Assembly: GCA_005880605.1 (NCBI GenBank)
Contig: VBIS01000159.1
Location: forward strand, 1-25,457
Source of the DNA: Chloroflexota bacterium
GTDB taxonomy: Bacteria > Chloroflexota > Dormibacteria > CF-121
Length of the DNA stretch: 25,457 bases
Reading direction: 5' to 3'
This document shows positions 1 through 7,302 of the stretch, in pieces. Under the pieces are notes generated by a model. The model was not told the DNA's origin and did no database searches. It saw nothing but the letters and a program-made list of their open reading frames with translations. The first letter of the stretch is position 1. Each line of letters starts with the position of its first letter. Position numbers and translations under genes: made by a program.

Positions 1-518
1 AGCTTGCTGGGCCGGAACGGCTCGCCGCCCGGAAAGCGCTCCACGTCGGCCGCGTAAAAGAAGGCGCCAATTGCCACCCGGTGGGTCTTGATGTGATCGG
101 GATGGGCGTAGCCACCAAACTCGTTCTGGGTGACCATCACCTGCGGCCGCACGCGCCGCACCACCTGGATCAGCCGTCCGATCGCCTCTTCTTCGTCGGC
201 CTGCCAGAACGTCTTGGGCTCGCGGTTTCGCGCCAGGCCCGCCATGCCCGAGTCCTCGTAGCCGAGGAAGACCAGCTCGGTGACCCCGAGGATCTTGACC
301 GCATTGCGCAGCTCGGCCTCTCGAATCGTCGCCAGCCTCGGCGCCGCCTCCTTGGGATCGAGGTCCTTGTCGAGGATCTCGCCGACTTCGCCGCGGGTCG
401 CGGTTACGAGCGTGGTGCGCAAACCCTCCGCGCTGTAGCGCGCCAGCGTCCCGCCCATGCCGATGGACTCGTCGTCGGGGTGCGGCTGCACCGACAGCAG
501 GCTGAGCTCTTTGCTCAC
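1..518 (-). CDS. PIG-L family deacetylase (partial, C-terminus outside window)
   Basis: The visible 172 residues begin at a GTG codon whose bases overlap the etfA stop (GTGA, 515-518), so it is probably the third, translationally coupled gene of the etfBA operon. The N-terminus carries the zinc-binding PHPDDE motif (H13, D15, D16) and a second ligand motif AHPDH (H139, H142), both hallmarks of the PIG-L/LmbE fold. Known members are metal-dependent N-deacetylases or amidases acting on GlcNAc-type substrates, including MshB and Mca of mycothiol metabolism. No signal peptide is visible, so a cytosolic enzyme is likely. The substrate cannot be assigned. The reading frame runs off the left edge of the window, so the C-terminal part is not visible. 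Confidence 0.9.
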   Translation of the reverse strand, partial: MSKELSLLSVQPHPDDESIGMGGTLARYSAEGLRTTLVTATRGEVGEILDKDLDPKEAAPRLATIREAELRNAVKILGVTELVFLGYEDSGMAGLARNREPKTFWQADEEEAIGRLIQVVRRVRPQVMVTQNEFGGYAHPDHIKTHRVAIGAFFYAADVERFPGGEPFRPSK

Positions 519-1486
519 TTGCCCTTGCGCGAGCGGACTTCCTGGATCAATTGGAGCACGATTTTGTGGACGTCGCCGATCACGCCCAGGTCGGCCAGCT
601 TGAAGATCGGCGCCTCGGGGTCCTTGTTGATCGCGATGATGGCTTTGGCGCCCTTCATTCCGACCGTGTGCTGCATGGCGCCCGAGATGCCGAGCGCGAT
701 ATAAACCGTTGGCTTGACGGTCTTTCCCGTCTGCCCGATCTGGAACGAGTACGGTTTCCAGCCGGCATCGACGACCGCGCGGCTGGCCCCCACCGCGGCG
801 CCGAGCTCGGCGGCGAGCTCGTCGAGCATCTTGAAGTTCTCCGGCGCGCCAAGCCCGCGCCCACCACTGACGATGATCGAGGCATCCTCGAGCTTGGGAC
901 CGCTCGCCTTCTCCTTCTCGCGCCGGAGCACCCGCGCGACCGGCTTGCCTGTATCGACCGGATCGGTGAGCGTTTCGACCTCTGGTGCGGTCGCGGACGC
1001 GGCCGGCTCGGCGGCGACGGCCTTGGGACGGATCAGGACCAGGGTGGGCGCTTTTGCCTTGGGAACGGTGGTGACCAGCAAGCTGCCGCCAAAGACCGGC
1101 GTGACGATGGCCCAGCCACCATCTTTCTTCCTGACGTCGCTCGCGTTGGCGATCAGCGCCGTCGAAAGGCGGGCGCTGAGCCGCGAGGCCACATCGCGAC
1201 CGTCGTACGTCATGCCAAAGATGACGAGATCGGGCTGACCCTTCTCGATCAGGCGGGCGAGCAGATCGACCGCCGGCGTGGCAAGAATGTCACGGAAGGC
1301 GGGATCCTCGTGGACGTAAACCTTCTTGGCGCCGTATTTGCCGAGCGTCTCAACTGACTTCGATGCGCTCGGACCGAGCGCCACGGCGGTTACCTCGCCC
1401 AGGGATCGGGCTTTGGTTAGGAGCTCGAGCACAACCGGGGTGGGCGTCCCGTCGACGGTTTCGGCAAAGACCCAGATTCCCGCCAT
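515..1486 (-). CDS. etfA: Electron transfer flavoprotein alpha subunit
   Basis: This 323-residue protein is of normal length for ETF alpha (FixB type). The N-terminal domain starts MAGIWVFAE. After a proline/alanine-rich linker (about 155-198), the C-terminal FAD domain shows the family signature: GGRGLG at about 208, the PYSFQIGQTGKTV segment near 245-257, GISGAMQH at 266-273 and AINKDPEAPIF near 285. With the beta subunit it forms the FAD/AMP heterodimer that accepts electrons from acyl-CoA and other dehydrogenases and passes them to ETF-quinone oxidoreductase. Its ATG overlaps the etfB stop by one base (TGATG), indicating translational coupling. No dehydrogenase or ETF-QO lies next to it, so the electron donor is not indicated here. 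Confidence 0.97.
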   Translation of the reverse strand: MAGIWVFAETVDGTPTPVVLELLTKARSLGEVTAVALGPSASKSVETLGKYGAKKVYVHEDPAFRDILATPAVDLLARLIEKGQPDLVIFGMTYDGRDVASRLSARLSTALIANASDVRKKDGGWAIVTPVFGGSLLVTTVPKAKAPTLVLIRPKAVAAEPAASATAPEVETLTDPVDTGKPVARVLRREKEKASGPKLEDASIIVSGGRGLGAPENFKMLDELAAELGAAVGASRAVVDAGWKPYSFQIGQTGKTVKPTVYIALGISGAMQHTVGMKGAKAIIAINKDPEAPIFKLADLGVIGDVHKIVLQLIQEVRSRKGK

Positions 1487-2262
1487 CAGATGACCTTCAA
1501 GTCGGCAAGATAGTCGGCGACGCGCTTGGCGCCTTCGCCTTTGTCTTCGACAATCTCACCAGCCTTGCGCGCCTCGGCCGGTTTGATCTCGACGACTTCT
1601 TCGGTCAGCGCGGCCTTGCCGGCTTGCCCATCGAGCCCCAAGTCCTGCAGTCCGACCTGCTTCACTTCTTTGTTCTTGGCCTGCATGATGCCTCGCAGGG
1701 CGGGATAGCGGGCGTCATTGATGCCGCCGGTCACGGTGACGACCGCTGGCAGCGGCGCCTCCACCACGTCGTAGCCATCGTCGGTCTGCCGGTCGATCCG
1801 CGCCTTGCCGTCGGTGACCTCGAGCTTCTTCGCGAAGCTGAGCAGCGGTAGCCCGAGCAGCTCGGCGAGCTGCGCCGGCACCGCCCCCGACGAGCCGTCG
1901 GTGCTCTCCGTTCCGCAGATGATCAAGTCATAGCTCTGCCCTTTGATCGCCGCGGCGATGGCCCGCGCCGTGCTGAGCGCGTCCGAATTCTCCAGCCCGG
2001 GGTCTGTGATCAGGATCCCGCGGTTGCCGCCCATTGCCAGCGCCCGGCGGATTGCGTCCATGGCCCTCGGTGGGCCCATCGAAATGATGGTGGCCTCGCC
2101 CCCCTCCTTCTCGATCACCTGGAGGCCGGCTTCAACCGCATGCTCATCACCTGGATCGAGCACCGCGTCGACGCCCTCGCGCACCAGTCGCTTGGTCTGC
2201 GGGTCGAGCCTTCCGGGGACGTTCGGATCGGGAATCTGCTTCACGCAGACGAGGACATTCAT
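1486..2262 (-). CDS. etfB: Electron transfer flavoprotein beta subunit
   Basis: This 258-residue ETF beta (FixA type) starts MNVLVCVKQIPDPN, the usual N-terminus of the family. I chose the ATG at 2262 over one 15 bases upstream because a GGGAG Shine-Dalgarno lies eight bases before it and the extra residues are not family-like. The C-terminal signature is present: the VEAPLPAVVTVTGG stretch followed by NDARYPALRGIM. ETF beta binds structural AMP and docks partner dehydrogenases. It is the first gene of a minus-strand unit etfB-etfA-PIG-L. Only 16 bases separate it from the divergent radical SAM gene, so its promoter probably lies within the 5' part of that gene. Confidence 0.97.
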   Translation of the reverse strand: MNVLVCVKQIPDPNVPGRLDPQTKRLVREGVDAVLDPGDEHAVEAGLQVIEKEGGEATIISMGPPRAMDAIRRALAMGGNRGILITDPGLENSDALSTARAIAAAIKGQSYDLIICGTESTDGSSGAVPAQLAELLGLPLLSFAKKLEVTDGKARIDRQTDDGYDVVEAPLPAVVTVTGGINDARYPALRGIMQAKNKEVKQVGLQDLGLDGQAGKAALTEEVVEIKPAEARKAGEIVEDKGEGAKRVADYLADLKVI

Positions 2263-2278
2263 GCTGGCTGCTCCCATT

Positions 2279-3223
2279 ATGGAGAAATCGCAACCGATCG
2301 AACGTATGTTCTATGATGGAAAACCCATGCCCCGCAGCGAGTACTTCGAGATCGTGGCCAAGTCGGCCCTCAACCGCGTGCAGCACATGGGCTTCAACTG
2401 GTCCCTCAACCCCTACCAGGGCTGCTTTCACAGTTGCGTCTACTGTTTTGCGCGCGCCCATGCCAAGCTCGCCGATCGCGACCCGGGCACGGGCTTCTCC
2501 GCCAGGGTCGGCGTCAAGGTCAATCTGCCGGAACTGCTGCGACGCGAGCTGTCCCGCCGGAGCTGGAAGCGCGAAACCGTCGCCTTCGGCACGGCGACTG
2601 ATCCCTACCAGCCCATCGAGGGGACCTACAAGCTGACGCGCCGCTGCCTGGAGGCCTTCCGCGACTTCCGGACGCCGATCGGGCTGATCACCAAGGGCAC
2701 AATGGTCCTGCGCGACGTCGATGTTCTGTACGAGCTTTCGCGGCGGGCGAAGACAACGGTGTGCTTCAGCATCCCCACCGGCGACGAGACCGTTTGGGCA
2801 AAGACCGAACCCGGCACACCCCCGCCTGCGAAGCGGCTCAAGGTCCTGAAAGCCCTGGTCGAGGCGGGCATAGAGGCGGGCGTCGGGATGGCGCCGGTCT
2901 TGCCGGGGCTTTCCGATTCGCCGCAGCAGCTCGAGGCGACCGTCGCCGCTGCCGCCGAGGCCGGGGCCTGCTTTGTCTGGGCCAATATTGTCTATCTCAA
3001 GCCAGGGACGAAGGAGCACTTCATGGAATTCCTCGGGCGCGAGTATCCGCACCTGCTGCCCCGCTACCGGGAGCTCTTTCCGGGCGCCTATGCGCCGCCG
3101 ACCGTCAAGGCGCCGGTGACCGCTGCGGTGGCGGAGTTGAAGCGCCGCCACGGGGTCGGGGATCGGCGCGCCTGGCGTGCCGAACCGCCTTTGGAGCCCC
3201 TCCAACTGGACCTGGCTGTTTAG
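2279..3223 (+). CDS. SPL-family (Rv2578c-like) radical SAM protein
   Basis: The protein has about 314 residues if started at ATG 2279. In-frame ATGs at 2306 and 2327 are also possible, because none has a clear Shine-Dalgarno and 2279 is very close to the divergent etfB. The 4Fe-4S motif CFHSCVYCFAR has the CX3CX2C spacing (C49, C53, C56) of the spore photoproduct lyase-like subgroup of radical SAM enzymes rather than the common CX3CX2C in a CxxxCxxC core with different flanks. The sequence TATDPYQPIEG, the ITKGT strand and GMAPVLPGLSD match the Rv2578c-type proteins common in high-GC bacteria. These are expected to cleave S-adenosylmethionine to start radical chemistry. Their substrate is not established, and this is not a confident DNA-repair assignment. 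Confidence 0.9.
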   Translation: MEKSQPIERMFYDGKPMPRSEYFEIVAKSALNRVQHMGFNWSLNPYQGCFHSCVYCFARAHAKLADRDPGTGFSARVGVKVNLPELLRRELSRRSWKRETVAFGTATDPYQPIEGTYKLTRRCLEAFRDFRTPIGLITKGTMVLRDVDVLYELSRRAKTTVCFSIPTGDETVWAKTEPGTPPPAKRLKVLKALVEAGIEAGVGMAPVLPGLSDSPQQLEATVAAAAEAGACFVWANIVYLKPGTKEHFMEFLGREYPHLLPRYRELFPGAYAPPTVKAPVTAAVAELKRRHGVGDRRAWRAEPPLEPLQLDLAV

Positions 3224-3230
3224 CCGGTAT

Positions 3231-3259
3231 TTGACAGGGCAGCGCCAGTGTTCTACCGT
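3231..3259 (+). promoter_or_regulatory. Sigma-70-type promoter, probably giving a leaderless mRNA
   Basis: A perfect -35 TTGACA (3231-3236) is followed by a 17-base spacer and TACCGT (3254-3259), which fits the TANNNT -10 form. Transcription would start six to nine bases later, at or within two bases of the GTG at 3268. The mRNA of the zinc-ribbon gene should therefore have no 5' leader. Confidence 0.6.
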
Positions 3260-3267
3260 AGCCGCGA

Positions 3268-3630
3268 GTGCTCGGCTGGCTGACCCGGCTGTTCCGGTCC
3301 CGGGTGGAGGCTGAACCTGCCCCCACCGCGTCACAACCACCGTCGGACGCGCCACCCCTCGCGACTCCGCAGCCCACCCTGAGCGATGCTGCAATTCAGG
3401 CTGCGGCGGACGACCAGGTTGCCGCGAGCGAGGTCCAGGCTGTCGACCACGCCGTTGAGGAGCCATCACTTCTCGAGATCGCCCCGGTGGAAACCCCGGT
3501 CGAGGCGGAGAAGGAGACCTGCCCCACCTGCGGCAAGACCGGCGTCTTCGCCGGGCCGCCCGGCCAGCGCTTCTGCACCTACTGCGCGCTTCGCGACGAG
3601 CTCTTCGAACGCGCCGCCGTCACCGAGTAA
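3268..3630 (+). CDS. Small zinc-ribbon protein of unknown function
   Basis: This 120-residue protein starts at GTG, directly downstream of a consensus promoter. It has a short amphipathic N-terminus (MLGWLTRLFRSRVE) and a long, probably disordered Ala/Pro/Glu-rich middle (about 15-82). It ends in a zinc-ribbon-like module CPTCGKTG followed by FCTYC, two CxxC knuckles about 17 residues apart. I do not recognise a family. The ribbon suggests structural zinc and nucleic-acid or protein binding, and the N-terminal helix could contact a membrane or partner. The metallo-beta-lactamase gene begins nine bases after its stop on the same strand, so the two are probably co-transcribed. Confidence 0.75.
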   Translation: MLGWLTRLFRSRVEAEPAPTASQPPSDAPPLATPQPTLSDAAIQAAADDQVAASEVQAVDHAVEEPSLLEIAPVETPVEAEKETCPTCGKTGVFAGPPGQRFCTYCALRDELFERAAVTE

Positions 3631-3639
3631 GACGCCGCA

Positions 3640-4617
3640 TTGATCGCCTACCCGATCCTCTGGGACAGCGGCGTCTACCTTCCCGAGCAGGGGCTGTGGC
3701 TCGACCCTCGCAAGCCACGGCCACGAGCCGTCATCAGCCACGCGCATAGCGACCATGTCGCCGCGCACCCGCTGGCGTACGCCACGGCGGCAACGCGGCG
3801 GCTCGTCACCCATCGCCGGCGCTCCACTGGCACGGTGCAGGCCCTACCCTACGGGCAATCGATCACCCTGGACCGGTGCGCGGTGACCCTCTACCCCGCC
3901 GGCCACGTCCTCGGGTCGGCCCAGACTCTGGTCGATACCGACTTCGGACGCGTCCTCTATACCGGCGATCTGAAGACGCGAGCCGGCTTCACCAGCGGAG
4001 CAGCCGAGCCGGTGCCGGCCGAGGTGCTGGTGCTGGAGAGCACCTTTGGCAAGCCGCACTATCGTTTTCCCGAGACGGCAGAAGTCATCGCCGACGTCAT
4101 CGCCTGGTGCAAAGGCGTCCGTGATGGGGGCGCGACCCCCGTCCTCCTCGGCTATTCGCTGGGCAAGGGACAGGAGATCCTGTCGGCGCTGGCGGCGGAA
4201 GGCCTGCTCATCGCGCTGCATCCATCGTTATATGGCGTGACGGAGGTGTATCGAGAGCTCGGTTGCGACCTGCCTCCTTATCAGCGCTTGGGAGACACGG
4301 TGGGGCAGCCGACGGTTGTCATCACGCCACCGTCAGCCCGTCGCAGTAGCCTGCGCGACCAGGTTGGTGAATTCAAAACCGCGGCATTGACCGGTTGGGC
4401 GATGGACCGGAGCCTCAAGGATCGCCTCGAGGTCGACGCGGTGTTTCCACTGTCAGATCACGCGGACTTCGAGGAACTCTGTTGTTACGCGGAGCAGGTC
4501 AACGCGAGCATGACCTACACCGTGCTCGGCTTCGATGAAGAGCTCGCCACGCACCTCCGGCGGCGCGGCTTGCGCGCGAAACCACTGGACCAGGTCGACC
4601 AGTTGCGTCTTTTCTGA
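3640..4617 (+). CDS. Metallo-beta-lactamase-fold exonuclease-like protein
   Basis: This 325-residue protein (TTG start, nine bases after the zinc-ribbon gene) has the MBL metal motifs in order: HAHSDH (H34, H36, D38, H39), AGHVLGSAQ (H89), YTGDLKTR (D110), ESTFG, and PLSDHADF (H274). Together with the YSLGKGQ segment, these match the beta-CASP-related nucleases. Length and motif order fit the so-called ligase-associated DNA exonuclease family, although neither a DNA ligase nor an Lhr helicase is present nearby. An RNA-processing exonuclease is the alternative. It is expected to be a cytosolic, two-metal phosphodiesterase. Substrate preference cannot be read from sequence. Confidence 0.85.
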   Translation: MIAYPILWDSGVYLPEQGLWLDPRKPRPRAVISHAHSDHVAAHPLAYATAATRRLVTHRRRSTGTVQALPYGQSITLDRCAVTLYPAGHVLGSAQTLVDTDFGRVLYTGDLKTRAGFTSGAAEPVPAEVLVLESTFGKPHYRFPETAEVIADVIAWCKGVRDGGATPVLLGYSLGKGQEILSALAAEGLLIALHPSLYGVTEVYRELGCDLPPYQRLGDTVGQPTVVITPPSARRSSLRDQVGEFKTAALTGWAMDRSLKDRLEVDAVFPLSDHADFEELCCYAEQVNASMTYTVLGFDEELATHLRRRGLRAKPLDQVDQLRLF

Positions 4618-4673
4618 GCCGCGCACGTTACGAATCTGCAAGTTCGTTTTGGACTAAGCGTTATCTGATTTAA

Positions 4674-4690
4674 GCGCACGACGGGTGCGC
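4674..4690 (+). repeat. Perfect inverted repeat in leader of the 19-aa peptide gene
   Basis: GCGCAC (4674-4679), a five-base loop and GTGCGC (4685-4690) form a perfect six-base-pair stem, about 20 bases before the Shine-Dalgarno of the miniature gene. It could be a leader hairpin or an operator. No T-run follows, so it is not a terminator. Confidence 0.5.
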
Positions 4691-4722
4691 AGTTCGCCGC
4701 TCACGCGATAAGGAGGTGACGC

Positions 4723-4782
4723 ATGGCGACCAGGAAGAAGGCCACGAAAAAGGCCAAGAAAGCGACCCGTAAGAGCCGCTAG
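4723..4782 (+). CDS. 19-residue lysine/arginine-rich peptide
   Basis: A 60-base frame reads MATRKKATKKAKKATRKSR and a TAG stop. It is preceded by AAGGAGGTGA, an almost perfect complement of the 16S 3' end, six bases from the ATG. A strong intrinsic terminator starts 10 bases after the stop. More than half of the residues are Lys or Arg, and the TKKA/KKAT pattern recalls histone H1-like tails of bacterial nucleoid proteins. With no hydrophobic stretch, it should be cytosolic and nucleic-acid or ribosome binding. Function is unknown. The frame is far below normal gene-caller limits, so it would usually go unannotated. The combination of signals argues for a real, self-contained, highly translated gene. 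A chance frame in a small RNA is the alternative. Confidence 0.65.
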   Translation: MATRKKATKKAKKATRKSR

Positions 4783-4792
4783 TCAGCGGTAA

Positions 4793-4827
4793 CGAGAGGG
4801 GTCCGAAAGGGTCCCTCTCTCGTTTTT
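4793..4827 (+). terminator. Rho-independent terminator of the 19-aa peptide gene
   Basis: CGAGAG pairs with CTCTCG. A one-base bulge follows, then GGG/CCC, a T-T mismatch and CC/GG closing a GAAAG loop. The 3' arm runs straight into TTTTT (4823-4827). The T-run is on the plus strand, so it ends the miniature gene. The T-run's last base is also the first base of the convergent membrane gene's stop codon. Confidence 0.85.
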
Positions 4828-5195
4828 CAGGCGCCAGTGGTAAACGCGCGGATCGTCAGCCCCGCCATGAACAGCGCGGCGATGCCGTAGACCAGCGGTT
4901 CCCGGCGCGGATCGCGCCCCGAGACGTAACTCATGGCGATCGGGAGCACGATCACCAGCAGGACGCCGTAGAGCCAGTGAAGGTTGTCGTGCGGACGCCG
5001 CCCGTTCGCGAACACCAGCACTCCCACTACACCCTGCACGATGAAGAGGGCTTCGGTCAGGACCAGCGTGGCGCGGAAGCTGCCGCTGGATGGCTGTTTT
5101 CGAAAGTACGTCACCAGGCCCCAGACGCCGATGAAGGCCGTAATCAGCAGCCCGGTACGGAACAGGCCGGTGTGAAGCACGAGGAGCGCGCTCAA
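4827..5195 (-). CDS. Small four-helix integral membrane protein, unknown function
   Basis: This 122-residue hydrophobic protein has four probable transmembrane segments: about 10-30, 42-62, 72-90 and 100-118. The segments are separated by short charged loops, including FRKQ and GRDPRREP. Two histidines flank helix 3 (RRPHDNLHW). I do not recognise the family with certainty. The layout resembles small uncharacterised membrane proteins of high-GC bacteria. The start is the TTG at 5195, since no better in-frame codon with a Shine-Dalgarno is evident. It diverges from the PIG-L gene at 5263 and converges on the terminator of the 19-aa peptide gene. Confidence 0.7.
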   Translation of the reverse strand: MSALLVLHTGLFRTGLLITAFIGVWGLVTYFRKQPSSGSFRATLVLTEALFIVQGVVGVLVFANGRRPHDNLHWLYGVLLVIVLPIAMSYVSGRDPRREPLVYGIAALFMAGLTIRAFTTGA

Positions 5196-5250
5196 GATAC
5201 AGCCAGCCCAGCCTCGACGCCGGCAATCGCTTGGTCGAGCACCCGTTCAT

Positions 5251-5256
5251 TATGGT
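5251..5256 (+). promoter_or_regulatory. Candidate -10 element, leaderless start of PIG-L gene
   Basis: TATGGT fits TANNNT and ends six bases before the ATG at 5263. No Shine-Dalgarno is present and the -35 is poor. A transcript starting at the ATG itself is likely. Confidence 0.35.
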
Positions 5257-5262
5257 TCGGAC

Positions 5263-6021
5263 ATGCAGCGCGACGGCCAGCGCCTGATGGTGGTGATGCC
5301 GCACCCTGACGACGAGTGCTTCGGGTGCGCCTCGACGATCGCCCGCTACGGCACCGAAGGCGCGGCGGTCAGCCTGGTCACCATGACCCGGGGCGGCGCC
5401 GGGCTGTGGAACGGCCGGGTGCCGGGCGAACTTCGCCAGCTGACTGAGGTTCGTGGTCTCGAGCTCCGCGAGGCCGCGTCTGAGCTCGGGGTGCGCTTTC
5501 TCGAAGTTTTCGACTACCCGGATGGCGCGCTCGAACGAGTCGAAGAAGTCGACGCGGTTCGCGCGCGATTACTGGGCGACATTGTCCGTGTGATTCGCAG
5601 CCACCGGCCGCAGGTCGTCGTCACCTTCGGGCCGGAAGGCGCCTACGGTCATCCCGACCACAAGGTCGTCAGCCGGATGACGGTCCAGGCCTGCGCCCTC
5701 TCGGGCGACCCCGCCGCCTACGAACTCGAGGCGCTGGCACTCGGGATCGCACCATGGTCACCGAGCAAGCTCTATTTCCAGACCGCGACCACCATGGCCG
5801 TGAAGTCGCTCAAGCTGCCGCCACAACCTCCGATCACAACTCGCGTCCTGATCAAGGGCTTCCAAGAGGCAAAACTGCGCGCCTTCGCCCGTCACCGCAC
5901 CCAGACGCAGGAGTGGGAGCCGCTACGGAAGTTCGTGGCGAGCCAGGGTGATACCGAGGTCTTCTCGCTGGTTGGAGCGGCAGACGGACTTCGGGAAGAC
6001 GACCTGTTTCACGGGATTTGA
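5263..6021 (+). CDS. PIG-L family deacetylase
   Basis: This complete 252-residue PIG-L/LmbE protein has MPHPDDECFG near the N-terminus (zinc ligands H14 and D17, base D16) and AYGHPDH (H130, H133) closing the site. The family removes acetyl or related acyl groups from amino-sugar conjugates, as MshB or Mca do in mycothiol metabolism, or acts on antibiotic intermediates. No signal peptide is seen. It is a distant paralogue of the enzyme at the left end of the window, sharing the motif blocks but little else. Its last 13 bases overlap the convergent MFS gene. Substrate is unknown. Confidence 0.92.
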   Translation: MQRDGQRLMVVMPHPDDECFGCASTIARYGTEGAAVSLVTMTRGGAGLWNGRVPGELRQLTEVRGLELREAASELGVRFLEVFDYPDGALERVEEVDAVRARLLGDIVRVIRSHRPQVVVTFGPEGAYGHPDHKVVSRMTVQACALSGDPAAYELEALALGIAPWSPSKLYFQTATTMAVKSLKLPPQPPITTRVLIKGFQEAKLRAFARHRTQTQEWEPLRKFVASQGDTEVFSLVGAADGLREDDLFHGI

Positions 6022-7283
6022 GTCGCGCCGGCGGCCCATCGCGTCTCCATGGCGCGGCCGTCCCCCTCCTCGTGCCGCAGGCCAAGCGCGGCGAAGACCG
6101 CGGCCAGCAGGAGCAGCGGCGGCAGCAGGATCAGCAGGGCGAGTTGAAGGTTGTGCAACGCGTCGGACAGCTTTCCGATGGCAAAGGGCGCATACGAGTC
6201 CCCAAGAAGGTGCTCGATCAAGAGGGCGACCGTGACCGCGGTGGCACGAACCGTGGGCAGGACGACGTTCTGTTTCACGGCCGTGTAGGGCCCGTTGTAC
6301 AGGTAGAGACAGGCGGCACCCAGCAGGAACATCGGCACGAACAGCACCAGGCTAGGCATCAACAGCGCCAGGGCGACGAAGACGGCGCCCAGGATGAAGC
6401 CGGCGATCCCGACCGGCAGGTTGCTGGCGGTGCGCCGCCGGACGGCGAGCCGGTCGGCAATCGTTCCCCCCAGGAGCGAGCCAGCCAGCAGCCCGACGAC
6501 GAGGACGCCACCGGCGAGCGTGCCGGCGGTTCCCGTTCCCAGGGCAAACCGCCGCTGCAGATACGTCGGGAGCCAGAAGGCGGCGCCACCGAGCACGAAG
6601 AAGAGCGCGGTCTCGGCCGCAATCGTGGCCCGCAGGGTCGGAATCCGGAGCAATTCGGCGAACGTCCGCCAGGTGATCGATGCGGGCTTTGCGATTTGTG
6701 GACCTCGCGCCTCCGCGGCGCCGCGCAAGGGCTCCCGCAGCCCGAACGCGAGGACGGCGAAGACCAGCCCGGGGACCGCGGTCATGTAGAAGGCCGCGCG
6801 CCAGCCCAGGATGCTGGCGACGATCCCGCCGCCCGCGAAGCCGACCGCAATGCCGACCGCGGTGCCGGAAGCCCAAACCGACATGGCGCGTCCGCGACCT
6901 TCTTTCTTGAAGTAGTCGCCAAGCAGCGCGGTACCGGCCGGGTAATAGCTCGCTTCGCCGATACCCATGACGGCGCGCGCCGCGAAGAGCTGCGCGTAAC
7001 TCCGGGCCAGGCCCGTGAACAGCGTCGCCAGGCTCCAGATGGTGACGCCGATGCCGATAACCGTCTTACGCACGCCACGGTCGGCCCAGATCCCAAAGGG
7101 GATGGTCGCCACCGCGTAGACCAGCAGGAAGGCGCTCCCCAGCAAGCCAACCTGGCCGTCGGTCAAGTGGAACTCCGCCTGGATCTTGGTCGCGACCGCC
7201 GGCAGGATGTAGCGGTCGAGGTAATTGAGAAAGTTGATGCCGACCATGACGGCGAGCACGTAACGCGCGTAGCCGCGTGGCAT
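6009..7283 (-). CDS. MFS transporter, Spinster-like
   Basis: This 424-residue protein has about twelve hydrophobic helices. The loop between helices 2 and 3 carries the MFS motif A form GIWADRGVRKT, and the first helix contains the NFLNYLDRYILPAV pattern common to Spinster-type (Spns) and related organic-acid or lipid transporters. The segment RAVMGIGEASYYPAG in helix 4 is also typical of this group. It is an inner-membrane secondary transporter driven by ion gradients. The cargo cannot be deduced. It starts 20 bases from the divergent cupin ATG and converges with the PIG-L deacetylase. Confidence 0.92.
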   Translation of the reverse strand: MPRGYARYVLAVMVGINFLNYLDRYILPAVATKIQAEFHLTDGQVGLLGSAFLLVYAVATIPFGIWADRGVRKTVIGIGVTIWSLATLFTGLARSYAQLFAARAVMGIGEASYYPAGTALLGDYFKKEGRGRAMSVWASGTAVGIAVGFAGGGIVASILGWRAAFYMTAVPGLVFAVLAFGLREPLRGAAEARGPQIAKPASITWRTFAELLRIPTLRATIAAETALFFVLGGAAFWLPTYLQRRFALGTGTAGTLAGGVLVVGLLAGSLLGGTIADRLAVRRRTASNLPVGIAGFILGAVFVALALLMPSLVLFVPMFLLGAACLYLYNGPYTAVKQNVVLPTVRATAVTVALLIEHLLGDSYAPFAIGKLSDALHNLQLALLILLPPLLLLAAVFAALGLRHEEGDGRAMETRWAAGATQIP

Positions 7284-7291
7284 CCCCGTGC

Positions 7292-7297
7292 ATTATG
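7292..7297 (-). promoter_or_regulatory. Candidate -10 element for the MFS transporter
   Basis: On the minus strand CATAAT matches TATAAT at five of six positions and ends eight bases before the ATG at 7283. No convincing -35 was found. The spacing suggests a leaderless or near-leaderless transcript. Confidence 0.35.
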
Positions 7298-7302
7298 GAG
7301 CG

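Noticed and set aside
2147..3469. A 440-codon minus-strand frame opposite the radical SAM gene
   Set aside because: The plus strand has a CX3CX2C cluster and family blocks. The opposite frame is Arg/Gly/Pro-rich noise.
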